Source: Acidobacteriota bacterium
GTDB lineage: Bacteria > Acidobacteriota > Terriglobia > Terriglobales > Acidobacteriaceae
Assembly: GCA_021805265.1 (NCBI GenBank)
Contig: JAJZFR010000419.1
Location: 1 to 6,939 of the forward strand
Reading direction: 5' to 3'
DNA: 6,939 nt
Shown: positions 1-6,939 of the stretch, one piece after another
How positions within the stretch are numbered: the first letter of the stretch is position 1
How the letters are laid out: every line of letters starts with the position of its first letter
Translations under genes and position numbers: made by a program
Notes under the pieces: model-generated
What the model was told of the DNA's origin: nothing
Database searches by the model: none
The model's input: the letters and a program-made list of their open reading frames with translations, nothing else

Positions 1-141
1 AACCTCAGCGGCGACCTCTGCACCCGACTCGCCAGCGGCTACTGCAACACCGCCGACCCCATCCTGCCGCGCAGCACCGAACCCACCCTCAACGATCAGC
101 GCGTCTTCTACGTCAAGATCAGCCACCTCTTCCGCTTCTGA
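1..141 (+). CDS. C-terminus of probable outer-membrane beta-barrel protein (TonB-dependent receptor-like), partial
   Basis: The frame is open from the first base and ends at a TGA at 139-141, so only the last 46 codons of a gene starting left of the window are present. The final residues (RVFYVKISHLFRF) alternate polar and hydrophobic and end in Phe, the usual signature of the last strand of an outer-membrane barrel recognised by the BAM machinery. Acidobacterial TonB-dependent receptors often end in a similar YVKxSxLFRF-type strand. Two cysteines eight residues apart (C7 and C15 of the fragment) may form a disulphide in an outer loop just before that strand. No plug domain or TonB box can be seen in so short a piece, so the receptor assignment is inference; a porin or other barrel protein is equally possible. 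It lies 206 bp upstream of the ABC-F gene and need not be co-transcribed with it. Confidence 0.5.
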   Translation, partial: NLSGDLCTRLASGYCNTADPILPRSTEPTLNDQRVFYVKISHLFRF

Positions 142-347
142 CCCCTGGCGCGCAACCGAGCGACGCATTACGCGAAAAACCGTACCTGTGAGAAACTGGA
201 ACTGCAGGACTCGGCGAAGCAGGCTTCAACGCCAGCCATCGAAATCCAATCCTTTGACCCACACACGCGGGGCACAAAACCATAGGCTGCGAGGCATCGC
301 CGCCGCGCGACCCGTGTGTCCTGACGAAAAAACGGAAGACGAAGAAA
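142..347. other. Intergenic leader upstream of ybiT
   Basis: This 206-bp gap between the barrel gene and ybiT has no convincing coding frame. A TTGACC at 254-259 resembles a sigma-70 -35 box, but no good -10 hexamer sits at 16-18 bp from it. ACACACG at 261-267 is the exact reverse complement of CGTGTGT at 313-319, which could close a 45-nt loop in the leader RNA; this is short and may be chance. A purine-rich GGAAG at 334-338, nine bases before the ATG, is the probable ribosome binding site of ybiT. No T-tailed terminator is visible after the stop at 141. Confidence 0.4.
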
Positions 348-1943
<1,596 letters not shown>

Positions 1944-1980
1944 CCCAGCCAGCAGCCCAGGCGACCCACGTAAGAAATCC

Positions 1981-2031
1981 GGGTGCCCCACATGGGCCGG
2001 GCCGCTTTTGCCCGGTCTATGTGGGATACCC
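1981..2031 (+). repeat. Long imperfect hairpin between convergent genes (possible terminator or REP-like palindrome)
   Basis: The arms at 1981-2002 and 2010-2031 pair over 22 positions around a 7-base loop (CGCTTTT). Read as + strand RNA there are 18 Watson-Crick pairs, three G-U pairs (1985/2027, 1994/2018, 1996/2016) and one C-A mismatch (1986/2026). Read as - strand RNA the three G-U pairs become mismatches, so the fold is stronger on the ybiT transcript. It starts 38 bp after the ybiT stop and ends 51 bp before the M28 stop, where a terminator shared by convergent genes would lie. There is no T-run after either arm, so it is not a textbook intrinsic terminator. The outer GGGTGCCCCA and TGGGATACCC edges resemble dispersed intergenic palindromes I recall from Acidobacteriaceae; that is memory and was not searched. 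Confidence 0.7.
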
Positions 2032-2081
2032 CCCCGCAAGCCCCGGAGCGACACCGGTCACCCAAAGGCAACCCCGGTCAG

Positions 2082-3632
2082 CTACAGCACCTTGTGCGCC
2101 ACCAGGTCCTGATACTGGGTGTATGCATCCACCGCCTTCAGTTGATCCTCGACCTCTTTCGCCGAGTAGTGCTTCAGCGTATTGGCGGCGTTGGCAAAGG
2201 CATACGCCGTCACCCCGACCGTAGCCGCCCCCAGGTTCAGATCGCGCTGGTTCACCTTGTCAAACGTGTCGCTCGGCTTGTGATGCAGCAGCATGTACTT
2301 GTCCACCGGCGTCCACAACACAAACGCCGGAACGCCTTTGACCAGAAACGCCGACTCGTCGGTCTCGAAGGTATATTCTCCGTTCGTGGTCACGCCGCCC
2401 GCGCCCAGCGAATCCAGCAGCGGCCGGATCGCGTTCAGCGCGTCGCGCTCGTCCGCGCGGCCAAAGTCGTACCAGCCCTTCGGCGGCTCGGCGCCGGTAT
2501 CGGTCACAAACACGCCCACACACTTTGACATCTCGCCCGCGTGCTGCTCGGCATAGCGGATCGAGCCAATCGTTCCCTCTTCTTCGCCGCCGAAGAGTAC
2601 AAACCGCATCGTCCGCTTTGGCTTCAGTCCGGAGGCCTGAATGGCCTCGGCCACAGCCACCACGCTCGCCGCGCCGGTGCCGTTATCCTGCGCTCCGGTG
2701 CCGGGGTGCCATGAGTCCAGATGCCCGCCGATCAGCACGTAATCGCCGCTCCCGTCAGTGCCCGGAATCTCCGCGACAACATTGTTCACCGCAACGTTTT
2801 CACGAATCCGATTCCGGAACCGGAACTCGACCTCGACCGGCTCGTGATTGGCTGGCTTGCCATCAGGGCCGCCGCTTGCAACCCCGCTCCGTTCAAGCAG
2901 CCGCTTCAGCAGCAGCGTATCCTCCATGCCCAGGTTTCCCACCGGAACATTGGCGATCGACCCCACAAAATTCGTCACCCCCACCATGTTCGGCGCGTCG
3001 TTGGTCGCGCCAACGCCCAGAAGGATGGCCTTCGCGCCCTCCGCGCCAATCTGGTCGAGGCCATCAAAAAGCAGCCCCAATCCCTTGCTCTCCACGCTTT
3101 TGAACGATGTGTCATCCACCAGCACAATCGCGCCCTTGATCCGGCCCGCCGAGGCCGTAAGCGTTGCCGACTGCAAATCCGAAACATACAACACATCGCC
3201 GCGCACACCGCCCTCCGGCGTCGAGGGACTCCACCCCTCGCTCTCGAGATGCAGCCGCTGCTCATGCGGCAGGATCATCCGCGCCGTTGCCAGGGTCTCC
3301 GGCTCCCACGTCGCCGGTATCGTCCAGCTCTCCTTGTGCACATTGGCCAGGCCCAGCCGCGTGAACTCAGCCGTCGCCCACTCTGTCGCCCGAACGTAAT
3401 TCGCCGAGCCGGTAAGCCGCGGGCCGATCTCGTCGGCAAGCTCGCGATCATACTCGTAGGCCTTGCCCGCGAGCATCATCTGACCGCCCAGCCGGATCAG
3501 CGCCGACTGCGTCTCCGGTGTCAGTATCAACGTGGATTTCGGTGGTCCGGTTTGCGGCGATGCTTCCTGCGCGGAAACCGAGCCAACCGCAACCAGACAG
3601 CCAAGGGCGACGATAGCAATGGAATTTCTCAT
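2082..3632 (-). CDS. Secreted M28 family zinc metallopeptidase with PA domain
   Basis: This 516-residue protein is a probable exported aminopeptidase or carboxypeptidase Q-like enzyme of the M28 family, which uses two zinc ions. Residues 1-21 form a Sec signal peptide ending in SVSA before QE. Cys12 is not in a proper lipobox, so I expect signal peptidase I cleavage. A protease-associated (PA) domain is inserted at about 140-275, with KGAIVLVDD near 166-174 and a GAEGAKAILL segment near 196-205. The catalytic domain follows: GGHLDSW gives His304 and Asp306, QDNGTG gives bridging Asp316, GGEEEG gives the catalytic Glu350 and ligand Glu351, TDTGA gives Asp378, and LHHKPSDT supplies the last ligand (His450 or His451). 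All the metal ligands are present, so it should be active. Substrate preference cannot be read from this. The ATG at 3630-3632 has AGGA at 3640-3643. It is the last of three same-strand genes, 80 bp after the DUF6526 gene. Confidence 0.9.
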   Translation of the reverse strand: MRNSIAIVALGCLVAVGSVSAQEASPQTGPPKSTLILTPETQSALIRLGGQMMLAGKAYEYDRELADEIGPRLTGSANYVRATEWATAEFTRLGLANVHKESWTIPATWEPETLATARMILPHEQRLHLESEGWSPSTPEGGVRGDVLYVSDLQSATLTASAGRIKGAIVLVDDTSFKSVESKGLGLLFDGLDQIGAEGAKAILLGVGATNDAPNMVGVTNFVGSIANVPVGNLGMEDTLLLKRLLERSGVASGGPDGKPANHEPVEVEFRFRNRIRENVAVNNVVAEIPGTDGSGDYVLIGGHLDSWHPGTGAQDNGTGAASVVAVAEAIQASGLKPKRTMRFVLFGGEEEGTIGSIRYAEQHAGEMSKCVGVFVTDTGAEPPKGWYDFGRADERDALNAIRPLLDSLGAGGVTTNGEYTFETDESAFLVKGVPAFVLWTPVDKYMLLHHKPSDTFDKVNQRDLNLGAATVGVTAYAFANAANTLKHYSAKEVEDQLKAVDAYTQYQDLVAHKVL

Positions 3633-3634
3633 TG

Positions 3635-3659
3635 GCCCATCCTAACTCAACCGATGGGC
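3635..3659 (-). promoter_or_regulatory. Hairpin overlapping the ribosome binding site of the M28 gene
   Basis: GCCCATC at 3635-3641 and GATGGGC at 3653-3659 (written on the + strand) are perfect reverse complements separated by 11 bases. In the - strand mRNA the hairpin ends two bases before the ATG at 3632. The Shine-Dalgarno AGGA (3640-3643) straddles the loop-stem junction, with two of its bases in the stem. Such a fold could lower or control translation of the peptidase. A 7-bp stem can occur by chance, so function is inference. Confidence 0.35.
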
Positions 3660-3712
3660 AGCCGCGTCAGCAAATTCCGGCTCTCTGCTCAGCGTTCAGG
3701 CTGCGGCCGCGT

Positions 3713-4165
3713 TCACACTCGCCAGTGATCCGCCCGCCAGTTCTGGATGCGCTGCTTGATCTGCAGCCGATTGAGCTTCTTTTCGAGCGCCTCGTGCACC
3801 AGTTCGGGAACCTCTTCGTCCGAGGCAAAGCGCAGCGCGATCAACTGGTCTTCCGTCAGTTCGTCAATCCGGTGCCGCAGGTGCTCCGGCAACACCATTG
3901 CCAGCCGCAGCCGCTCCTCCAGCCGAATCACACGATCCTGCACCTTCAGCGGATAAAGCCGCGACTTCAACGCGATCACGATCAGCACCACCGAAACCAC
4001 CAGCATCCACAGGCCAATCAGCAGATCGCGGTCCTTGTGTAGACTCTGGACAAAAACCGTTACGCCCAGAATCAGGCTGAACAGCAGCAGACCCGCCGCG
4101 AGAAAATGAAACATCGGGTCAATACTGGCGTGGTTTTTCAAGTGTTGTGTGCGAGGTTCCTTCAT
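3713..4165 (-). CDS. DUF6526 family two-helix membrane protein
   Basis: This small protein of 150 residues has two hydrophobic segments at about 19-41 and 48-67, joined by a short charged turn (HKDRD), then a charged cytoplasmic-looking tail. The tail contains KVQDRVIRLEERLR (74-87), LTEDQLIALRFASDEE (103-118) and a C-terminus rich in Arg and Trp (NWRADHWRV). This layout and these motifs match what I know as DUF6526, small proteins common in Acidobacteriota and related groups with no known function. The tail may form amphipathic helices or a coiled coil; that is inference. A GGTGA six bases before the ATG at 4163-4165 serves as the ribosome binding site, with a stronger GAAGG lying too far upstream at 13 bases. 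It begins 34 bp after the stop of the upstream exported protein, so co-transcription with it is likely. I cannot assign a biochemical role. Confidence 0.8.
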   Translation of the reverse strand: MKEPRTQHLKNHASIDPMFHFLAAGLLLFSLILGVTVFVQSLHKDRDLLIGLWMLVVSVVLIVIALKSRLYPLKVQDRVIRLEERLRLAMVLPEHLRHRIDELTEDQLIALRFASDEEVPELVHEALEKKLNRLQIKQRIQNWRADHWRV

Positions 4166-4199
4166 AGTCGTTCACCAACCTTCGCGACCATTCTAACGC

Positions 4200-5411
4200 C
4201 TACTTTGGCAGCGTGCTGGTCAATCCCTCATGGTCGCCGCCCGCGCCCGCTACAAACGCCGCCGTGGCGCTGGTCAATGAATGATTGCCTAAAGAACGAT
4301 TGCCCAGAGTGCCGCCGCTCAAGGCCGCATTGCTCAAGGCCGCGTTGCTCAAAGCTCCGTTGCCAACTGCTCCATTGCCCGAGGACGCAACCGTTGTGGC
4401 CGCAGCAGCCGTGCCCTCCGGCGTCGGATACGTCTCCCTCGCCAGCACGTCCAGGTGCGCCGGGTCCAGCGGTGGCACGTGACGCGGCAGCACCCGATCC
4501 CGCCCCGTAATCAGGTAATCCGCCAGCAAGCCCCCGGCCACATACGGGCTGAGAATCACAATCGGAACCACGTAGCCGGACTTCAGCAGCGACTCCGCGA
4601 TCCCGTGATTCGCATGGCTGGGACGGCGATACCCCGGCACCTGGGGAATCTGATACACCGTCAGATCCAGCCGCCGATGACGGTGCGCATACACCACCAG
4701 CCGGTGCGCGATATGGCGCGGCGTCGTCAACCCCGCATCCGGAAATGCACTCCGCCGAAACTTCCCCGGAAAGTACAGATTCAACACATAACGATCGAAG
4801 TCCGCGCAGTTATTTGTCAGCAGGCGAAAGTGGGATACATTCAGCGCGCCGTTCAGGTGATCGATCAGCGCCTGGTCCTGCGCCGGAGTGGTATTGAAGC
4901 GCAGCGCGAAGATGCGCCGCTCATAGGCTGCGCCGATCAGCTCGGTCCAGCCGCCGGAAAAAAATCCCCCCTTGGGCAAGCCCTCGGTAAACTCCGCGAG
5001 GTATTTTTCGCGGTAGCGATCACGCAACCGCCGCACCGCCTCGGCATCCACATGCGCCGGTACCTTCGCCACGCTCTCGACCGCGTACAGATACGGCAAC
5101 AGCGGCATCGCCACCCAGTCATAGTGGCCGATTCCCTCGTACCGGCTCAGCACAATCCCCGTCTCGCCTGCACCGCAAAGCCGCAGATGGACCGGCGTAT
5201 CCGCGCAAACCCGGCTCAGATACAGCGCCGCGTGTCCGGTCGGGTTCAGGTGGCCAAACACCCCGTACGGCTCCTCCAGCAGCAGCGCCGCCTGGCCATG
5301 CAGCTTGGCTGAGACGCAAAGTACCAGGGTAAACAGAAATCCGATGCGCCACGCAACCCGTCGCCCACAGGCACAGATCGAGCACAACTGTCGGGCTTTG
5401 CGGTCCGGCAT
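4200..5411 (-). CDS. Exported conserved hypothetical protein, possible permuted NlpC/P60 (papain-like) fold, with repeat tail
   Basis: With the ATG at 5409-5411 the protein has 403 residues. A TTG one codon upstream is also open, but GAGGAG at 5417-5422 lies only 2 bases from it and 5 from the ATG, so I chose the ATG. A basic N-terminus with three Cys leads into a hydrophobic stretch at about 24-35, which looks like a signal peptide (possible cleavage near HGQA, 38-41) or an anchor. FGHLNPTGHAALYL (52-65) followed much later by TNNCADF (199-205) gives a His-then-Cys order. That order is seen in circularly permuted NlpC/P60 relatives such as the YaeF and LRAT groups, suggesting His60 and Cys202 as a catalytic pair. 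This is inference from two motifs. A second hydrophobic segment lies at about 279-299. Residues 345-379 are seven tandem pentapeptides, followed by a Gly/Ala-rich end. I recall similar proteins annotated as hypothetical in Acidobacteriota. It is probably first in a three-gene unit with the DUF6526 and M28 genes. Confidence 0.8.
   Translation of the reverse strand: MPDRKARQLCSICACGRRVAWRIGFLFTLVLCVSAKLHGQAALLLEEPYGVFGHLNPTGHAALYLSRVCADTPVHLRLCGAGETGIVLSRYEGIGHYDWVAMPLLPYLYAVESVAKVPAHVDAEAVRRLRDRYREKYLAEFTEGLPKGGFFSGGWTELIGAAYERRIFALRFNTTPAQDQALIDHLNGALNVSHFRLLTNNCADFDRYVLNLYFPGKFRRSAFPDAGLTTPRHIAHRLVVYAHRHRRLDLTVYQIPQVPGYRRPSHANHGIAESLLKSGYVVPIVILSPYVAGGLLADYLITGRDRVLPRHVPPLDPAHLDVLARETYPTPEGTAAAATTVASSGNGAVGNGALSNAALSNAALSGGTLGNRSLGNHSLTSATAAFVAGAGGDHEGLTSTLPK
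4275..4379 (-). repeat. Seven tandem 15-bp units encoding a pentapeptide repeat
   Basis: This 105-bp stretch inside the preceding gene encodes seven successive five-residue units of the form [GS]-[NG]-x-[AST]-[LV]: GNGAV, GNGAL, SNAAL, SNAAL, SGGTL, GNRSL, GNHSL. The two SNAAL units differ by one base at the DNA level, as expected of recent slippage or duplication; the outer units have diverged more. The spacing between Asn and Leu does not match the A(D/N)Lxx pattern of classical pentapeptide-repeat proteins, so I do not assign that right-handed helix fold. Confidence 0.8.
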
Positions 5412-5416
5412 CAATA

Positions 5417-5422
5417 CTCCTC
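5417..5422 (-). promoter_or_regulatory. Shine-Dalgarno that fixes the start of the exported hypothetical protein
   Basis: The + strand CTCCTC reads GAGGAG on the - strand. It sits five bases before the ATG at 5411 but only two before the in-frame TTG at 5414, so it favours the ATG. Confidence 0.7.
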
Positions 5423-5502
5423 AATCAGGGCGCTTTGCGTTCGAGAGCCAGCTTTTCGGAAATCCAGCTCGGCGTTCCGGTACCACGGAGCGCAATTCTC
5501 CA

Positions 5503-5520
5503 TGTGTCACTAAAGACACA
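5503..5520. promoter_or_regulatory. Perfect inverted repeat, candidate operator
   Basis: TGTGTC at 5503-5508 and GACACA at 5515-5520 are exact reverse complements around the 6-base spacer ACTAAA. The site lies about 92 bp upstream of the - strand start and about 156 bp upstream of the + strand start, a plausible position for a dimeric regulator acting on either promoter. No regulator gene is present in the window to match it, and a 6-bp arm is short, so this is only a candidate. Confidence 0.35.
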
Positions 5521-5664
5521 GTATCTCAGAATTTCTTTTCATCCTGCACAAAAATCTGCCTGTTAGGAAGTCATCCGCCTGTCATGATACGGTTGTCCCC
5601 GGCGGTAACTTCATGCCTTTTCGTCGGCAGTTTTTCTCCCGTTAAGATGACTCCAATATCTTCC

Positions 5665-5668
5665 GAGG
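5665..5668 (+). promoter_or_regulatory. Shine-Dalgarno of the acetylesterase gene
   Basis: GAGG lies seven bases before the ATG at 5676. The next in-frame ATG (codon 18) has no comparable site, so the upstream start is preferred. Confidence 0.55.
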
Positions 5669-5675
5669 TTGGTTC

Positions 5676-6939
5676 ATGCGCGTGATTTCTTCCCTTCCCT
5701 TTTCTTCCCGACGGCGGCTGCGATCCATGCCGCGCCTGCGATGGATGACCTGCCTGGCGCTCACGCTCATTGCCTGCTCGGGCATGATGCACGCCCAGAT
5801 CACCAGCACGATCACCAACCCGACCGCCAGCCCGACCGACACACCCGTCAGGATGCCCCGCCTCTTCAGCAGCCACATGGTGCTCCAGCGCGACCGGCCC
5901 GTCCATCTCTGGGGATGGGCCACGCCCGGCGAAGCCGTCACCGCATCCTTTCGCGGCGAAACCCGCACCGCAACCACCGACGAACTCGGCCGCTGGAGCC
6001 TCTATCTCGCTCCCGGCGCGGCCGGCGGTCCCTTCGTCCTGACCGTAGCAGGCTCTCTCGCCGATACCGACAAGCTCCTCTTCGACGACGTGCTGGTCGG
6101 CGATCTCTGGCTCGCCGGCGGCCAGTCCAACATGGAGTTCGAGATGCGCAAGTCAGCCACCGCGGCCACTGACCTTCCGGCCGCGGGCAACGACCGCATC
6201 CGCCTGCTCACGGTCAACAAGAAAGCCGCCGACTATCCCCAGACCGACTTCGTCGGCATCGGCTGGACCGCGTCCACCCCCGCCTCCGCCCGCGATTTCT
6301 CCGCCGTCGCCTGGTACTTCGCGCGCGAGATCGAGGCTCGCGAACACGTCCCCGTCGGCGTCATCGATTCGACCTGGGGCGGCACCATCGCCGAATCCTG
6401 GACCCGCCTGACCGCGCTCGGGGACGACGCCGCCCTCGCTCCCGTCTTTGCCGTGCGCGGCCAGATGACCGACCACGAGGCCACTGCGCTGCTCGAGGAC
6501 AAGCTCCACGACCAGCAGCGCGCCGCAGCCCGCGCCGCCGGAAAACCCGCACCCCAGTTCCCCTGGAACCCCATGCTCGACATGTGGGCGCCCGCCATGC
6601 TCTGGAACGGCATGATCGCCCCGCTCACCCCGTTCCCCATCCGCGGCGTCCTCTGGTATCAGGGCGAAAGCAACAGCGCCCTGGCCCGTGCGCCGCTGTA
6701 TGAACGCCTCTTTGAAACCCTCATCACCGACTGGCGCAGCCAATGGGCCGAGGGCGATTTCCCCTTCCTCTACGTCCAGATCGCCAACTTCAAATCCACC
6801 CCGCAGGAGGACTGGGCCACCATCCGCGAGGCCCAGCGCCGCACCCTCAAGCTCCGCCACACCGCCATGGCTGTCACCATCGACATCGGCAACCCCGACG
6901 ACGTTCACCCCACCGACAAGGTCACCGTCGGCCACCGAC
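5676..6939 (+). CDS. Secreted sialate O-acetylesterase-type SGNH hydrolase, 3' partial
   Basis: The frame is open from the ATG at 5676 to the window end (421 codons); the usual family length of roughly 500-650 residues means the C-terminus is missing. The enzyme removes O-acetyl groups from sugars, classically sialic acids; in a soil heterotroph the target could instead be acetylated plant or microbial polysaccharide. The basic N-terminus and hydrophobic stretch (about 26-38) form a signal. MHA before Gln41 suits signal peptidase I, but LIAC (31-34) also fits a lipobox, so it could be a lipoprotein. A beta-sandwich-like part at about 60-140 contains MVLQRDRPVHLWGWA. Block I GQSNM (149-153) holds nucleophile Ser151. 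WYQGESN (327-333) and DVHP (409-412, with Asp409 and His411) complete the catalytic triad, so the visible part looks active. It is transcribed away from the exported hypothetical gene across a 264-bp divergent spacer. Confidence 0.9.
   Translation, partial: MRVISSLPFSSRRRLRSMPRLRWMTCLALTLIACSGMMHAQITSTITNPTASPTDTPVRMPRLFSSHMVLQRDRPVHLWGWATPGEAVTASFRGETRTATTDELGRWSLYLAPGAAGGPFVLTVAGSLADTDKLLFDDVLVGDLWLAGGQSNMEFEMRKSATAATDLPAAGNDRIRLLTVNKKAADYPQTDFVGIGWTASTPASARDFSAVAWYFAREIEAREHVPVGVIDSTWGGTIAESWTRLTALGDDAALAPVFAVRGQMTDHEATALLEDKLHDQQRAAARAAGKPAPQFPWNPMLDMWAPAMLWNGMIAPLTPFPIRGVLWYQGESNSALARAPLYERLFETLITDWRSQWAEGDFPFLYVQIANFKSTPQEDWATIREAQRRTLKLRHTAMAVTIDIGNPDDVHPTDKVTVGHR

Larger units (their letters stand above)
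5412..5675. other. Divergent intergenic region
   Basis: These 264 bp separate two divergently transcribed genes and should hold both promoters. The middle (about 5518-5560) is noticeably more AT-rich than the flanking genes. I could not pick a convincing -35/-10 pair for either direction; TAAGAT at 5643-5648 is a weak -10 candidate for the + strand gene without a matching -35. An 18-bp inverted repeat lies at 5503-5520. No RNA gene or small reading frame with supporting features was seen. Confidence 0.5.

Noticed and set aside
261..319. ACACACG and CGTGTGT arms in the ybiT leader, considered as an attenuator
   Set aside because: Only 7 bp pair across a 45-base loop, with no leader peptide, T-run or alternative stem visible.
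2054..2080. CCGGTCA repeated directly 20 bp apart next to the M28 stop
   Set aside because: The two 7-bp copies lie downstream of both convergent genes, where an operator is unlikely, and can arise by chance in GC-rich DNA.
2721..3728. Open frame of 335 codons on the + strand
   Set aside because: It is antisense to the M28 gene, rich in Arg, His and Gln as such shadows are, and without recognisable motifs.
4455..5312. Open frame of 285 codons on the + strand
   Set aside because: It is antisense to the exported hypothetical protein, whose signal-like N-terminus, ribosome binding site and recognisable motifs favour the - strand reading.
5669..6172. Open frame of 167 codons on the + strand
   Set aside because: It overlaps the acetylesterase in another frame and gives a low-complexity product rich in Arg, His and Pro, whereas the other frame carries GQSNM and WYQGESN.

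Overview
This window looks like ordinary chromosome from a high-GC bacterium, most likely an acidobacterium (Terriglobales/Acidobacteriaceae). The basis is protein character: a DUF6526-type two-helix membrane protein, a conserved exported protein with HAALYL and NNCADF motifs that I recall mainly from Acidobacteriota, an outer-membrane barrel C-terminus and a secreted SGNH acetylesterase. The hairpin after the ABC gene also resembles intergenic palindromes I associate with that group. This placement is inference. I see no tRNA, rRNA, CRISPR array, integrase or transposase.

Layout. (1) 1-141, + strand: the last 46 codons of a gene whose product probably ends in an outer-membrane beta-barrel strand. 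(2) 142-347: a gene-free leader. (3) 348-1943, + strand: a complete ABC-F ATPase that matches YbiT along its whole length. (4) 1944-2081: a convergent spacer with a very strong 22-bp imperfect hairpin. (5) 2082-5411, - strand: three genes in one direction, transcribed in the order permuted NlpC/P60-like exported protein, DUF6526 membrane protein, secreted M28 metallopeptidase. The gaps are 34 and 80 bp, so they may form one transcript. (6) 5412-5675: a divergent spacer with a perfect 6-6-6 inverted repeat. (7) 5676 to the window end, + strand: a secreted sialate O-acetylesterase-type SGNH hydrolase, cut off by the window edge after 421 codons.

How the genes fit together. Apart from the cytoplasmic, ribosome-acting YbiT, everything here concerns the cell envelope or exported hydrolysis: a barrel protein, a papain-fold-like exported protein, a small inner-membrane protein, an aminopeptidase and a carbohydrate esterase. 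That suits a heterotroph feeding on polymers, but no pathway ties the genes together.

I found no clear undescribed multi-gene system. The best items for a second look are the strand-asymmetric hairpin at 1981-2031, the hairpin overlapping the M28 ribosome binding site, the 7 x 15-bp repeat that gives the exported protein a pentapeptide tail, the uncharacterised protein carrying that tail, and the operator-like palindrome between the divergent genes.
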